DNA of 64,000 nucleotides from Wenzhouxiangella sp. XN79A (GTDB lineage: Bacteria > Pseudomonadota > Gammaproteobacteria > Xanthomonadales > Wenzhouxiangellaceae): positions 1 through 64,000 of the forward strand of contig NZ_JAAWWS010000132.1 in NCBI RefSeq assembly GCF_012272825.1, written 5' to 3'. The position numbers and the translations under genes are program-made. Below are positions 50,428 to 59,403 of this stretch, piece after piece. Numbering within the stretch: position 1 is the stretch's first letter; every line of letters begins with the position of its first letter. Below the pieces are notes generated by a model. It worked only from the letters and a program-made list of their open reading frames with translations, was not told where the DNA came from and made no database searches.

Positions 50428-51945
50428 ATGTTCAATTCCGAGAAGACTCCTGCCGTCGAGGCCGTCAAGAGCGCGGCTTCCACCGGCGCCCTGATCTTCT
50501 CCATCGTCATCATTGCGGGGTTGATCTTCACCGGGCAGACGAGTCTTGCCCAGGACATTCACCCTGTCTTCGTCGTCATCGTGCTGACGCTGGCGGTGGT
50601 CTGGCTGTCGATCGTCGAAGGAGGTCAGGCATCCCTGGTCGGCCTCGCACCGGTCAGCCACGATCTCTACGCCGAGTCCCACAGGATTGCGCACAAAAGC
50701 TGCGTCGACGCCCACAGCGGCGATTCACTCGACCGCTATCTCCTGGGCCGTCAGTTCATGGTCGTGTTCATCGTCTTTGCCATCAACATCGCCGGAGGAC
50801 CTGTCAGCGGCGCCGAGCTCTGGGGCTTCCCCCAGTGGCTACTCAGCATATTCCTCGGCGTCGGACTGGCCATGATTCTGTTCACCACCATGTGCGGTCA
50901 GCTGAATTCGCAGGTCAATGCCTCTCACTGCATGCTCGATTATCTGAACACCTGGCCGAACTATTTCACGTTCCGGGTGGCCAAGGCCATCGAGTTTTCC
51001 GGCATCGTTCATGCGTCGTACATCATCCAGATCATCGTCGCCAGCCTTGCCGGAAAGAAGACCGGACTCAGAGAGCGGCCGCGGTCCGATCTCCAGGATC
51101 TCTTCTTCTACTTCCGCTGCTTCATGTCGCTCGTCCTGTTGATCTTCGCCTTCGTCATCACGCTGGCCGCCCTGTTCGAAGGCAAGACGACGATGTGGGA
51201 GAGCGTCCCCAACGTTGCGGCCGTGGTTGTCTTCTTCCTTCTGATGTGCGTGGTCGGACTACTGGAGGGCATGCAGATTGCGTTTTTCGCAGTCTCCAAG
51301 CTGCCCGAAGATGAGCGTGGCGATAACGTCTGGGCGAAGAAGACCTGTCGATTGCTCTTCCGCGGAGACGCGCACAATCTCTCGGCCTTCATGATCGGCC
51401 GCCAGCTCTGTGTCGTGTCGTGCATGTTCTTCATTGCGCGGGTGACCTCCTTCGACATCGATCCCGGCGCCGGCGATGCCACGTTGTGGGGGATCCCCGC
51501 CTGGGCGCAGATATTCCTCAATACCGGCTTCCTCGGCGCTCTGATCACCACGATTCTTGCATCGATCGCATGGCAGCTCGTGGCTTCGGCATTCCCCATC
51601 GCCTTCCTCTCCAATCCCTTCACCTACGTGCTGCTTCGCCTCTGTCTTGCCCTGAAGGCCACCGGCATATGCAACGGAGCCTACGTCATCGCGTGGATTC
51701 ACCGGAAGATCGCCGGGTTCCAGCGCGACGAGGTGTACATCGGAACCGCCGAAGAACGTCGCGCCAGGGCCAAGGCCGACAACCTGGACAAGATCCGAAC
51801 CGGCACCGGGCACCTGCTGAAGCTGCCAGCATTCGTGGAGGACGCCCCCGAGTCCCTGAAAGAACTCGCCCGAAACGATACCGAAGTCCAGGAATACATC
51901 TCTTCGATTCACAAACAGGCCGATATCGAAAGCTCGAAGCCCTGA
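50428..51945 (+). CDS. Silicon-transporter-like (SIT-like) membrane protein, duplicated halves
   Basis: 505 residues, AGAGGA about 11 bases upstream. About ten membrane helices and an obvious internal duplication. Half 1 has IVEGGQASL (EGxQ at 64-67), YLLGRQFMV (GRQ at 107-109) and LWGFPQW (131-137). Half 2 has LLEGMQIAF (280-283), FMIGRQLCV (324-326) and LWGIPAW (353-359), an offset of 216-222 residues. Paired EGxQ and GRQ motifs, once per half, define the silicic-acid transporters (SITs) of diatoms and other eukaryotes, where they are thought to form the substrate site. No other transporter family I know has this pair. The C-terminal about 75 residues are cytoplasmic, with a possible coiled coil (AEERRARAKADNLDK). 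No linked gene. GC looks lower than neighbours. Function as a silicon channel is an inference. Confidence 0.75.
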   Translation: MFNSEKTPAVEAVKSAASTGALIFSIVIIAGLIFTGQTSLAQDIHPVFVVIVLTLAVVWLSIVEGGQASLVGLAPVSHDLYAESHRIAHKSCVDAHSGDSLDRYLLGRQFMVVFIVFAINIAGGPVSGAELWGFPQWLLSIFLGVGLAMILFTTMCGQLNSQVNASHCMLDYLNTWPNYFTFRVAKAIEFSGIVHASYIIQIIVASLAGKKTGLRERPRSDLQDLFFYFRCFMSLVLLIFAFVITLAALFEGKTTMWESVPNVAAVVVFFLLMCVVGLLEGMQIAFFAVSKLPEDERGDNVWAKKTCRLLFRGDAHNLSAFMIGRQLCVVSCMFFIARVTSFDIDPGAGDATLWGIPAWAQIFLNTGFLGALITTILASIAWQLVASAFPIAFLSNPFTYVLLRLCLALKATGICNGAYVIAWIHRKIAGFQRDEVYIGTAEERRARAKADNLDKIRTGTGHLLKLPAFVEDAPESLKELARNDTEVQEYISSIHKQADIESSKP

Positions 51946-52409
51946 CAACGATCCCGGATGCCTATACTTCTTTTCGGGCCAGGGTCCAGGGCATGGAGAA
52001 CGATTTCTACCAACGATCCGGCGCCAAGAATCCCCTGTCCAGCGTTCTGGCCACAAGGATCGTCCGCATCGGCGCCGCCGGCGACGAATCGCGCCCAGGG
52101 AACCTCTGAACAAATCTGCACGGGCGCGACGGAGCGCTTGTCATGACGATCGGCGGGATCACCCGGCCTGGCTTCGAGGCGCGTGGTTTTGTGATTCCAA
52201 ATGAGCGAGTCCGATTCTCAGACTGTGCCTGACCAATTGATTCGTGCAATTGATTCTGCTCGGGAAGCGGAAACAATTCTTCCAGGGACGCGCGATGCGC
52301 GTCGTGCAGGCCATCGATCCGCCGGATCGCGTTGGGCGAAGCGTAGCGGGTCTTCGACCGGTTCAGTGGCCGGACCGGGGCGAGACGGCTGGCCCGTTCA
52401 CCGTCGCGT
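51946..52409. other. Intergenic stretch with a short dispersed repeat
   Basis: No supportable gene. At 52221-52243 the word gactgtgcctgaccaattgattc matches 58372-58394 with one mismatch, the second occurrence being the edge of the TonB-receptor relic. The word caattgattc is followed by a second caattgattc five bases later. Looks like a dispersed REP-type end. Confidence 0.5.
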
Positions 52410-54749
52410 TCACCGAATCTCGGCCTCGAACCCGCTGAAGAACACCACGTCGCTGGTCCCGCGCAGCATCAGGCGGTCCGGGCTGGCGGCGGCGTTGGAG
52501 TCGACGATCAGCGTGGCCTCACGCAGCCCGGGCGCCGTCGGTGCGTAGCGGAGGTCGATCGCACAGCTCTCGCCGCCGTCGAGCGCCGCGCCGGTGCAGC
52601 CGTCGGCCAGCAGCGAGAAGTCGGCCGCGTGGGCGCCGCCCAGGGTCAGCGCGGCGATCTCCAGCGGGCCGATGCCGATATTCTCGACAAGCAGCGAGCG
52701 GATGGCCTGCTGGCCCGCTTCGACATCCCCGAAATCCAGCGGCGCATCGGAAAAACCGACCACCGGCGCCGGCAGGCCTTCACCGGCCAGAGAAATCGAG
52801 TCGGGGCTGGTCGTTGACGTGCCGATGAGCTGCAGCGGGCCGCCGATCGGACCCACGGCCTGCGGCGAGAAGCGCAGCGTCAGCGTGCAGGCGCCGTCGA
52901 CCGCGATCCGGATCGGCAGCGGGCCGCAGCTGCCGCCGACGACCGAGAACGAGGGGTCCGGCAGCGCGATGCTGTCGATCGACACCAGGCCGGTGCCCGG
53001 GTTGGAGAGCGTGACGGTCTGTGTGCCGCTGGTCGCGCCGACCTCCCAGGCGCCGAAGTCGATGGCCGCAGCGCTGAAGTCCAGCAGCGGCGTGCCGGTG
53101 ACGCGGCCGTAGACCAGGTAGGCCTGGCCGGCGTCGACCCGGCCGGACGGCGCGGCGTTCGGCGCGCCGCTCAGCAGGTCGGCCACGCCGTCGTCGTCGA
53201 CGTCGCCGGCCGACCAGACCGCCCATCCGTTGGCCTCGTTCTCGAATTCACCGATCAGGGCGAGGCCGTCGCTGCCGTCCAGGTCGGCCACGGCGATGCG
53301 CGCCGGGAACGCCGTGCGGCGCCCGAACACCACGTAGCTCCGACCCGTCTCGCCGGCCACCGGGCCGGTGCCGCGGATCGCGCCGGCCAGCAGATCGTCG
53401 ACGCCGTCGCCGTTGACGTCGCCGAGGCGGCCGACGCGCCGACCGAGGCGATCGTTGTCCGCCTCGCCGTCGATCGTGAAGCCGTTGCTGCCGTCGAGTC
53501 CGGCCAGGCTCATCGGCGAGGTAAACCCGCCCGCGCGCCCGAACACGACGTGAGCGGTGCCGGCCCGGAAGATGCCGCCCGGGTCTGCGACGAAAGCGCC
53601 GATGATCACGTCGTCGAAGCCGTCGTCGTTGACGTCGCCGGCCCCGCTGGCCGAAATGCCGGACCGGTCCTGAGCCACCGCGCCGTCGAAGCGCACGCCG
53701 TTCGACCCGTTCAGGCCCGACAGGTCGAAATCCAGCGGAAACGAGGAAGCCCCGAACACCAGGTAGGTCCGGCCCGCGTCGTCCAGCCCGCCGGCGGACG
53801 CCGAGCTGGCTCCGACCACGAAATCGTCGAAGCCGTCGCCGTTGACGTCGCCCGCGCCGGCGATGGCATCGCCGAGGTTGTCGCCGGCGGCTTCGCCGTC
53901 GAACCGGAAGCCGGAACCGGCATCGAGGGTCTGCAGGTCCAGCACCGCCGGAAACGACGGTCGACCGTAGATCACATAGCCCCGACCGGACCACGCCCCG
54001 TTGGCACCGCCGTCGACCGCGGCCAGGCCGACGTCGTCGAACCCATCGCCGTTGATGTCGCCGAGCAGAGCGACCTCGTCACCGAGAAAGTCCCGCGACT
54101 GCGCGCCATCGATCCGGACGCCGTTGCTCCCGTCCAGGTCGGCCAGCGAGAACCGCGCCGGCCACGCGCCCGCCCGGCCGAACACCACGTAGGCACTGCC
54201 GGCGGCGTCGCGACCGTCCGGGTCCGCGGTGTAGGCCCCGATGACCAGGTCGGCGAAGCCGTCACCGTTGACGTCACCGTCCAGCGCGACCGCGCTGCCC
54301 GCGCGATCGAATTCCGATACGCCGTCCAGCGCGAAGCCGTTGCTGCCGTCCAGGTCGGCGGGCGAGAACGAGCCGGGCAGGCCGCCGGCAGTGCCGAAGA
54401 CCAGATAGACGGTGCCGGCGGACGACTGGCCGTTCGGATCGGCCCGGTCGGCGCCGATCACGAAGTCGTCGATGCCGTCGCCGTTGAAGTCGCCTGCGCC
54501 GCCGACCGACCAGCCAAGCTTGTCCTCGGCCGCCACGCCCTCGACGATGACCCCGTCGCCGCCATCGAGCAGGCCCAGCTGGATTTCAGGCGGAAAGGCC
54601 TGGGCGAGAATCGCGGCGGGGACGGCCAACAGCACCATCGCCAGCAGCGCGGCGGCGAGCCGCGCCGGAGACACCCGCTCGGGCGCGACGAGAGGACGAT
54701 CGCCGACCCCGGCGGCAACGCTGGCGGCAAGCACGTGATCCGTGTTCAT
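52410..54749 (-). CDS. FG-GAP beta-propeller protein with ASPM/Hydin-like C-terminus and GFE motif
   Basis: 779 residues with an unusually long n-region before the signal helix (RLAAALLAMVLLAVPAAILAQ, about residues 30-50). Seven FG-GAP repeats at about 60-545, each with a calcium-type D-N-DG-DD loop (GDFNGDGIDDFVIG, GDVNGDGFDDFVVG) and VVFGRAG-type strands, make one integrin-like propeller. Two choice-of-anchor-D (ASPM/SPD-2/Hydin) modules follow (LDFSAAAIDFGAWEVGATSG; APLDFGDVEAGQQAIRSLLV). The end is GTSDVVFFSGFEAEIR, close to the end of the mosaic protein at 25876. Probably secreted. It begins 91 bp after the kinase stop on the same strand, so it may be an output of that regulatory pair. 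Confidence 0.87.
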   Translation of the reverse strand: MNTDHVLAASVAAGVGDRPLVAPERVSPARLAAALLAMVLLAVPAAILAQAFPPEIQLGLLDGGDGVIVEGVAAEDKLGWSVGGAGDFNGDGIDDFVIGADRADPNGQSSAGTVYLVFGTAGGLPGSFSPADLDGSNGFALDGVSEFDRAGSAVALDGDVNGDGFADLVIGAYTADPDGRDAAGSAYVVFGRAGAWPARFSLADLDGSNGVRIDGAQSRDFLGDEVALLGDINGDGFDDVGLAAVDGGANGAWSGRGYVIYGRPSFPAVLDLQTLDAGSGFRFDGEAAGDNLGDAIAGAGDVNGDGFDDFVVGASSASAGGLDDAGRTYLVFGASSFPLDFDLSGLNGSNGVRFDGAVAQDRSGISASGAGDVNDDGFDDVIIGAFVADPGGIFRAGTAHVVFGRAGGFTSPMSLAGLDGSNGFTIDGEADNDRLGRRVGRLGDVNGDGVDDLLAGAIRGTGPVAGETGRSYVVFGRRTAFPARIAVADLDGSDGLALIGEFENEANGWAVWSAGDVDDDGVADLLSGAPNAAPSGRVDAGQAYLVYGRVTGTPLLDFSAAAIDFGAWEVGATSGTQTVTLSNPGTGLVSIDSIALPDPSFSVVGGSCGPLPIRIAVDGACTLTLRFSPQAVGPIGGPLQLIGTSTTSPDSISLAGEGLPAPVVGFSDAPLDFGDVEAGQQAIRSLLVENIGIGPLEIAALTLGGAHAADFSLLADGCTGAALDGGESCAIDLRYAPTAPGLREATLIVDSNAAASPDRLMLRGTSDVVFFSGFEAEIR

Positions 54750-54840
54750 GGGTGCAGTCCATTCAGTAGGGCCTCACCCGGAGAAAACGCAAACCGGCGG
54801 CGCCGGCGACAATGAATTTCCCGCGACGACGGCCGGCCGG

Positions 54841-57525
54841 CTACGGGCAGTCCAGCGCCGGCCGGTCGACGAGACAGTCCAGCAGCGCGAGCGACGGTGC
54901 TTCGGGCGCCAGCGCGGCGCGCAGCCGCGGTCCGGCCTGCTCGATCCGGCGCTCGGCGGCCGTGCTGCGCCCTTCGATGAGATCGAGTCGCGCGACCTCC
55001 AGCGCCAGCATGGCCGCGCGTGGATGGTCGGCGCCCAGCGCGCGCCGGTAGTCTTCGGCGAGTTCGAGGTACTCGGAGCGCGCCGCGGCGTGGTCGCCGG
55101 TGCGGCGAAGCAGCTCGGCCCGCCGCGCGCGGGCGCGGAACGCGGCGGCACTGCGCGCCGGGGCCGTGTCCAGGACGGCCTGGATCAGCGCCTCCACCTC
55201 GCCGCGCCGGACGGAGTCGTCGGGCCGGCCGACCCAGCCGATCCAGGACCGGAGGAGGCGACTTCGCAGGGTATCGACGTGGTCGCCGCCGAGCACCCGG
55301 CCGCGCGCTTCGGCCGCGCGATCGGCCAGCGCCGACGCCTCGTCGAGCTGCCCGCGCTCGAGCAGCAGCGCGGCCAGGTTGTGGCGGGCCCGCAGGCTGG
55401 CCGGATGGTCGGGCCCGAAGCGCGCCTCGCGCAGACGCAGGGCTTCGCGCAGCGGCGGTTCGGCCTGGGCCAGTGCGCCCCGGTCCTGGTGGGCCGCGGC
55501 CAGGTTGTTGAGCAGCAGGTAGCGCTCGGGGCGGGTCTCGGTCTTCGCGTCCAGCTCCAGCGCGCGCGTGTACAGCTCGATCGCCCGTAGGAAGTCGCCG
55601 GCATCGTGGACGGCGTTGGCGCGTTCATTGAAGTCACGGGCCAGCACCGGGTTGTCTTCGCCGAACAACCGGATCCGTCGTGCCAGCAGTTCGTCGAGCA
55701 CCTCGCCGACGCGCGCGTACTCGCCGGCCGAACGGGCGAATACCGCGACGTTGTGCAGGCCCAGCAGCAGCGAGGGATGGTCCGACGACAGCCGGCCGCG
55801 CTTGCGCGCCAGCGATCGCTCGGCCAGGACCAGCGCAGCGGTCGCGTCGCCCCGCTCGTTCTCGACGATCGCGAGGTTCAACTCCGAGGCGGCCAGGTCG
55901 AGGGGGGTGCCCAGCCGTTCGCGGACATCGATGACGTCGAGCAGCACGCGGCGCGCCTCGTCGGCCCGGCCCGCCTCGGCCGCCCAGACGGCCCAGTCGT
56001 TGAGCAGCTCGGCGCGCAGCGCGGGATCGAGATCGGGACGATCCTCGGCCGCGGCGCGCACCAGCGCGGCGTCCCCGGCGAGTTCGTCGAGCGTACCGGC
56101 CCGTGCGCCGGCCACCAGCATCTTGCCGCGCGCCTGCAGCGCGGCGTCGGGATCGCCGGCCCGCTCGGCCGCGGCAACGGCGGTGGCGTAGAGCTCGACG
56201 GCCCGTGAATAACGATCCAGCGCCAGCCAGACGCTGGCCAGGGTGCTTGCGAAACTCGCCTGCAGCGCCGGCTCGGCCCGAGTGACGGCAAGCTGCGCTC
56301 CACCGCGCTCGAGCACCTCGATGACCGTCACCTCGTCGCCGCCGGTCGACTCCGGACGCGCCGACTCCAGCAGTTCGGTCAGAAAGGACAGGGTCTGTTC
56401 GGCCCGCGCGGCCTCGAGGCGGGCGCGTTCCGACTCGACGACGATCCACCAGAGCATGACCGCCGACAGCAGCAGGACCAGGCCGGTCACGGCGACGCCG
56501 GCGCGGTGATGCGTGACGAAGCGCCAGGCCCGGTAGATCGCCCGCCCGCGCAAGGCCTCGACCGGGCGCCCGTCGCGCCAGCGCTCCAGGTCGGCGGCCA
56601 GCGCGTCGGCACCGGCGTAGCGATCGGCCGGTCGTTCGGCGGTCGCGCGGTCGACGATCGCGGCGGGCTCGCGGGCCAGCGGCCGGTCGCCGGCGGTCAG
56701 TACGGTCTCGATCAAGCGGCCGAGACTGAAGACGTCGCTGCGCGTCGAGATCGCGCGGCCCTCGACCTGTTCGGGGCTCGAGTAGTCCGGCGTGTAGTAG
56801 CGCGTGCGCGTCTGCCCGTCGTCGGCCGCGCCGGGCTCGGTCAGCCGCGCGATACCGAAGTCGAGCAGCTTCGGCTCGCCGCTGCGGGTGACCAGCACGT
56901 TGGCGGGTTTGATATCGCGGTGGATGACCAGGTGTTCGTGGGCAAACTCCACCGCGCGGATCACGCGAAGGAGCAAGTCGATGCGCTGCATCTGCGACAG
57001 GCCGCGCTCGGCACACCAGGCGTCGATCGGCACGCCGTCGATGTGCTCCATGGCCAGCCACGGCTCGCCGTCGGCGGTCGTGCCGCCGTCGAGCAGCGTG
57101 CAGATGGCGGGGTGGCGAAGCTCGGCCAGGATCTGGCGTTCGGTCCGCAGTCGCTCGAGTCGGTCCGGGTCGGGAAAGCCGCGGATCAGCTTGACCGCGG
57201 CGCGCTGGCGGTACTCGTCGTCGGCGCGCTCGGCCAGGAACACCGTGCCCATGCCGCCGCTGCCGATTTCCTCGATCAGTCGCCAGGCGCCCAGCCGACG
57301 ACCGGCGCCCGCCCGTTCGCGCTCGAAGGCCGCGGCGCTTTCCCGTACGGCCCTGTGCAGCGGGTCGAGGTCGTCGGCGTCGGCCGCCAGCAGGCCACGG
57401 AGCCGCTCGAGCAGCTCGGCGTCGTCGGCGCAGGCCCGACGTATCCAGGCGTCCCGCTCGTCGGCAGGGACGTCCAGCGCCCCGTCGAACAGGCGCAGCA
57501 GCCGTTGCTCGCGCACCTCATCCAT
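54841..57525 (-). CDS. Membrane Ser/Thr protein kinase with TPR domain
   Basis: 894 residues. Kinase domain about 80-330: IGSGGMGTVFLAER (P-loop), AVKLI (Lys 112), HRDIKPANVLV (catalytic Asp 204), DFGIARL (222), YYTPDYSSPEQV (activation segment) and SDVFSLG. All catalytic residues are present. A single helix near 340-360 (TGLVLLLSAVMLWWIVV) is followed by about 450 residues of TPR-like helices, presumably outside the cytoplasm. The N-terminal 70 residues (LFDGALDVPADERDAWIRRA) are shared by kinases paired with sigma factors. It overlaps the ECF sigma gene by 8 bp, so stoichiometric co-expression is likely. In Vibrio, the kinase PknT phosphorylates the sigma factor EcfP; the same logic is plausible here. 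Confidence 0.92.
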   Translation of the reverse strand: MDEVREQRLLRLFDGALDVPADERDAWIRRACADDAELLERLRGLLAADADDLDPLHRAVRESAAAFERERAGAGRRLGAWRLIEEIGSGGMGTVFLAERADDEYRQRAAVKLIRGFPDPDRLERLRTERQILAELRHPAICTLLDGGTTADGEPWLAMEHIDGVPIDAWCAERGLSQMQRIDLLLRVIRAVEFAHEHLVIHRDIKPANVLVTRSGEPKLLDFGIARLTEPGAADDGQTRTRYYTPDYSSPEQVEGRAISTRSDVFSLGRLIETVLTAGDRPLAREPAAIVDRATAERPADRYAGADALAADLERWRDGRPVEALRGRAIYRAWRFVTHHRAGVAVTGLVLLLSAVMLWWIVVESERARLEAARAEQTLSFLTELLESARPESTGGDEVTVIEVLERGGAQLAVTRAEPALQASFASTLASVWLALDRYSRAVELYATAVAAAERAGDPDAALQARGKMLVAGARAGTLDELAGDAALVRAAAEDRPDLDPALRAELLNDWAVWAAEAGRADEARRVLLDVIDVRERLGTPLDLAASELNLAIVENERGDATAALVLAERSLARKRGRLSSDHPSLLLGLHNVAVFARSAGEYARVGEVLDELLARRIRLFGEDNPVLARDFNERANAVHDAGDFLRAIELYTRALELDAKTETRPERYLLLNNLAAAHQDRGALAQAEPPLREALRLREARFGPDHPASLRARHNLAALLLERGQLDEASALADRAAEARGRVLGGDHVDTLRSRLLRSWIGWVGRPDDSVRRGEVEALIQAVLDTAPARSAAAFRARARRAELLRRTGDHAAARSEYLELAEDYRRALGADHPRAAMLALEVARLDLIEGRSTAAERRIEQAGPRLRAALAPEAPSLALLDCLVDRPALDCP

Positions 57526-58105
57526 CGGCCAGGCGCTGCTTCAGCCAGGCCCGACCGACCCGGAGGTCGCGCTGCACCGTGCGCTCGGACACCTGCAGGT
57601 GCTCGGCGATTTCGCCGCTGTCGAGATCGCCGAAATAGTGCAGATCGACCGCTTCGGCGGCGCGCGGGTTCAGGCGGGCCAACGCCTCGAGCCCCTCGTC
57701 CAGCGCCAGCAGGTCGACCGGCTCAGCGCCGCCGGCCAGGTCGCGGGTGTGCAGCGTGACCTGCTGCCAGTCACCGCCGCGCTTGGCGGCCGCCCGGCGC
57801 CGCGCCTGGTCGACCAGGACCTGGCGCATGACCCGCGCCGACAGCGCGAAGAAATGCCGACGATGCGCCGCGTCGAGCGCACCGCGATCGAGCTTGAGCC
57901 AGGCTTCGGCGATCAGTTCCGTGGGCTGGAGACCGGTGGCGGCGGGCACCCCCGTGAGGCGTTTCGCCAGCCGGTGGAGTTGGTCGTAGACCAGCGGCAG
58001 CAGCGCATTCCCGGCCGCGCGATCGCCCCGGCCCCACTGCTCGAGCAAGCGCGTGATCTCCTGCCGGGACGCATCGACGTTGGACGGATCGGACGTTCGC
58101 GACAC
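57518..58105 (-). CDS. ECF RNA polymerase sigma factor (kinase-linked class)
   Basis: 195 residues from GTG 58105, with GGAAG a few bases upstream; the longer frame reaches into a relic. Sigma region 2 (GNALLPLVYDQLHRLAKRLT, then ELIAEAWLKLDR, FFALSARVMRQVLVDQARRR) and region 4 (LEALARLNPRAAEAVDLHYF, GEIAEHLQVSERTVQRDLRVGRAWL) match the TIGR02999 class of ECF sigma factors. No anti-sigma gene follows; instead a Ser/Thr kinase overlaps by 8 bp. Regulation by phosphorylation rather than sequestration is the known mechanism of similar pairs and is inferred here. Confidence 0.88.
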   Translation of the reverse strand: MSRTSDPSNVDASRQEITRLLEQWGRGDRAAGNALLPLVYDQLHRLAKRLTGVPAATGLQPTELIAEAWLKLDRGALDAAHRRHFFALSARVMRQVLVDQARRRAAAKRGGDWQQVTLHTRDLAGGAEPVDLLALDEGLEALARLNPRAAEAVDLHYFGDLDSGEIAEHLQVSERTVQRDLRVGRAWLKQRLADG

Positions 58106-58120
58106 GGTCTTCCGCGGTTC

Positions 58121-58362
58121 ATGGGTTCCGGGGACAGCATACCAATCCAACCCCGGTGGCCTTCCCTCGTCCTTCGTGGATGCGGTCGGGCGAACGCGTT
58201 GCTCCTGGCAGCTGCATGCTCCACCCTGCTGGCCGGCGCGCCAGGCGCATTCGCACAGAACGACGACACCGAACAAGGAAACACCTTCGCCTCGACCGCG
58301 AGCAGCGACAGCGCCGATCTCGACCTGGTCACGGTGACCGGCAACGTGCTGTACTCCGACCA
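58121..58362 (+). pseudogene. Truncated TonB-dependent receptor, N-terminus only
   Basis: ATG 58121 opens MGSGDSIPIQPRWPSLVLRG, then a signal peptide (NALLLAAACSTLLAGAPGAFAQ) and DLDLVTVTGNVLYSDQ, the TonB box and plug start seen in ferric-siderophore receptors. The similarity stops abruptly at about 58360, where a dispersed repeat (gactgtgcctgtccaattgattc, 58372-58394) begins. Neither plug nor barrel remains anywhere in the window. Divergent from the ECF sigma gene, so its promoter may still serve that gene. Confidence 0.7.
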
Positions 58363-58423
58363 GATTCCTTGGACTGTGCCTGTCCAATTGATTCCTGACG
58401 CGGAGTCATACTCGACCCCTTTG

Positions 58424-59059
58424 TCAGTTGAGCACTGGTGCCTCGTGGAGGTAGCTCGACTCCTCGATGCTCGAGACGAGGAAATCGGCCACGCTGGCTC
58501 TCGAGATGATGCCCATGCGGAAGTCTTCCGGTTCGGTTCGAACCGTGTAGTCGACCGAGGACCCGCCGGTCAACACCACGGGCCGCGCGATGGTCCACTT
58601 CATCGAGCTTGCCTTGATCATCGTCTCCTGCTTCGACTTGTCGGCGTAGATCCGCGCAAAGACCGCGTTGAAGCCCAGCCGGTTGATGGGGTTCATGGCC
58701 TTGCCGCTGTCGCCGGCACCGTATCCGGTAACCACCAGGAGGCGGTCGACGCCGCTGGCTTCCATCGCCGGCAGGAGAATATCCGTGGCTTTGGAGAACA
58801 GGTCCGTGCCGCCCAGCACCGTGCCGGGGCCGAGCTTGATGCCTAGCGCCACGACCACCGCATCGACGCCGTCGAGTGCGCGTTTCACGGACGAGGCATC
58901 GAGCGCATCCCCGTCGAATTTTTCGAGCTTCGAGTCGTCCAGCACGATGCCGGATGCCGAGCGGGCAAAGGCCCGTACCCGATGCCCCTTGTCCAGCGCG
59001 CGCTTGACCGTTTCCAGCCCGATCCCGCTGCTTCCACCGATCACCAGTACGTGTGCCAT
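58424..59059 (-). CDS. NAD(P)-binding SDR/NmrA-like oxidoreductase
   Basis: 211 residues from ATG 59059 (MAHVLVIGGSSGIGLETVKR). An atypical SDR with a GGSSGIG nucleotide loop, a GDALDASSVKRALDGVDAVV stretch after strand 4, VVTGYGAGDS, and a C-terminal lobe (MKWTIARPVVLTGG, FRMGIISRASVADFLVSSIE). No YxxxK catalytic pair is obvious, as in NmrA-like and NAD(P)-binding sensor proteins. Cytoplasmic. A decayed C-terminal copy exists at 40016-40192. Substrate or target unknown. Confidence 0.85.
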   Translation of the reverse strand: MAHVLVIGGSSGIGLETVKRALDKGHRVRAFARSASGIVLDDSKLEKFDGDALDASSVKRALDGVDAVVVALGIKLGPGTVLGGTDLFSKATDILLPAMEASGVDRLLVVTGYGAGDSGKAMNPINRLGFNAVFARIYADKSKQETMIKASSMKWTIARPVVLTGGSSVDYTVRTEPEDFRMGIISRASVADFLVSSIEESSYLHEAPVLN

Positions 59060-59403
59060 GGCTCGTTTCTCGTCAGGACCGGGCAATGGAAACATGAACA
59101 CCGTGATCTTCGCGGGAGCAGGAGCGCGTCGGGGGTGTTTTCCTGCCGGCGCCAGGGGCCGTTCGACTGGCGAACAAAGCGGACACCCATTCGCAGCACC
59201 AATTCGTAGCAGAGGCGGTTCATTGACCGCGTTCGGGGTGGTCGATCGTGGAGCGAAATCCGGATTCTGGGGCGCATCTCCTTCACGTCATTCCGGGGCG
59301 CCGCAGAGGCGAATCCGGAATCTCCGTACGTCTGCCCGAAGTCCCGAAGCCAACAGACAATGGTCAGCCCCCATTCAGAACCATCGGCTGGAAAGGCCGG
59401 TCG
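59060..59403. other. Intergenic stretch with a repeat-like word
   Basis: No supportable gene. Around 59258-59330 the words gaaatccggattctggggcgc and cattccggggcgccgcag resemble the common dispersed proteobacterial repeats built around cattccgg/gaatccgg, partly palindromic. Confidence 0.35.

Noticed and set aside
54841-58846. Long plus-strand frames opposite the kinase and sigma genes
   Set aside because: They are composition shadows; only the short segment 58121-58362 within one of them is protein-like, and it is annotated as a TonB-receptor relic.
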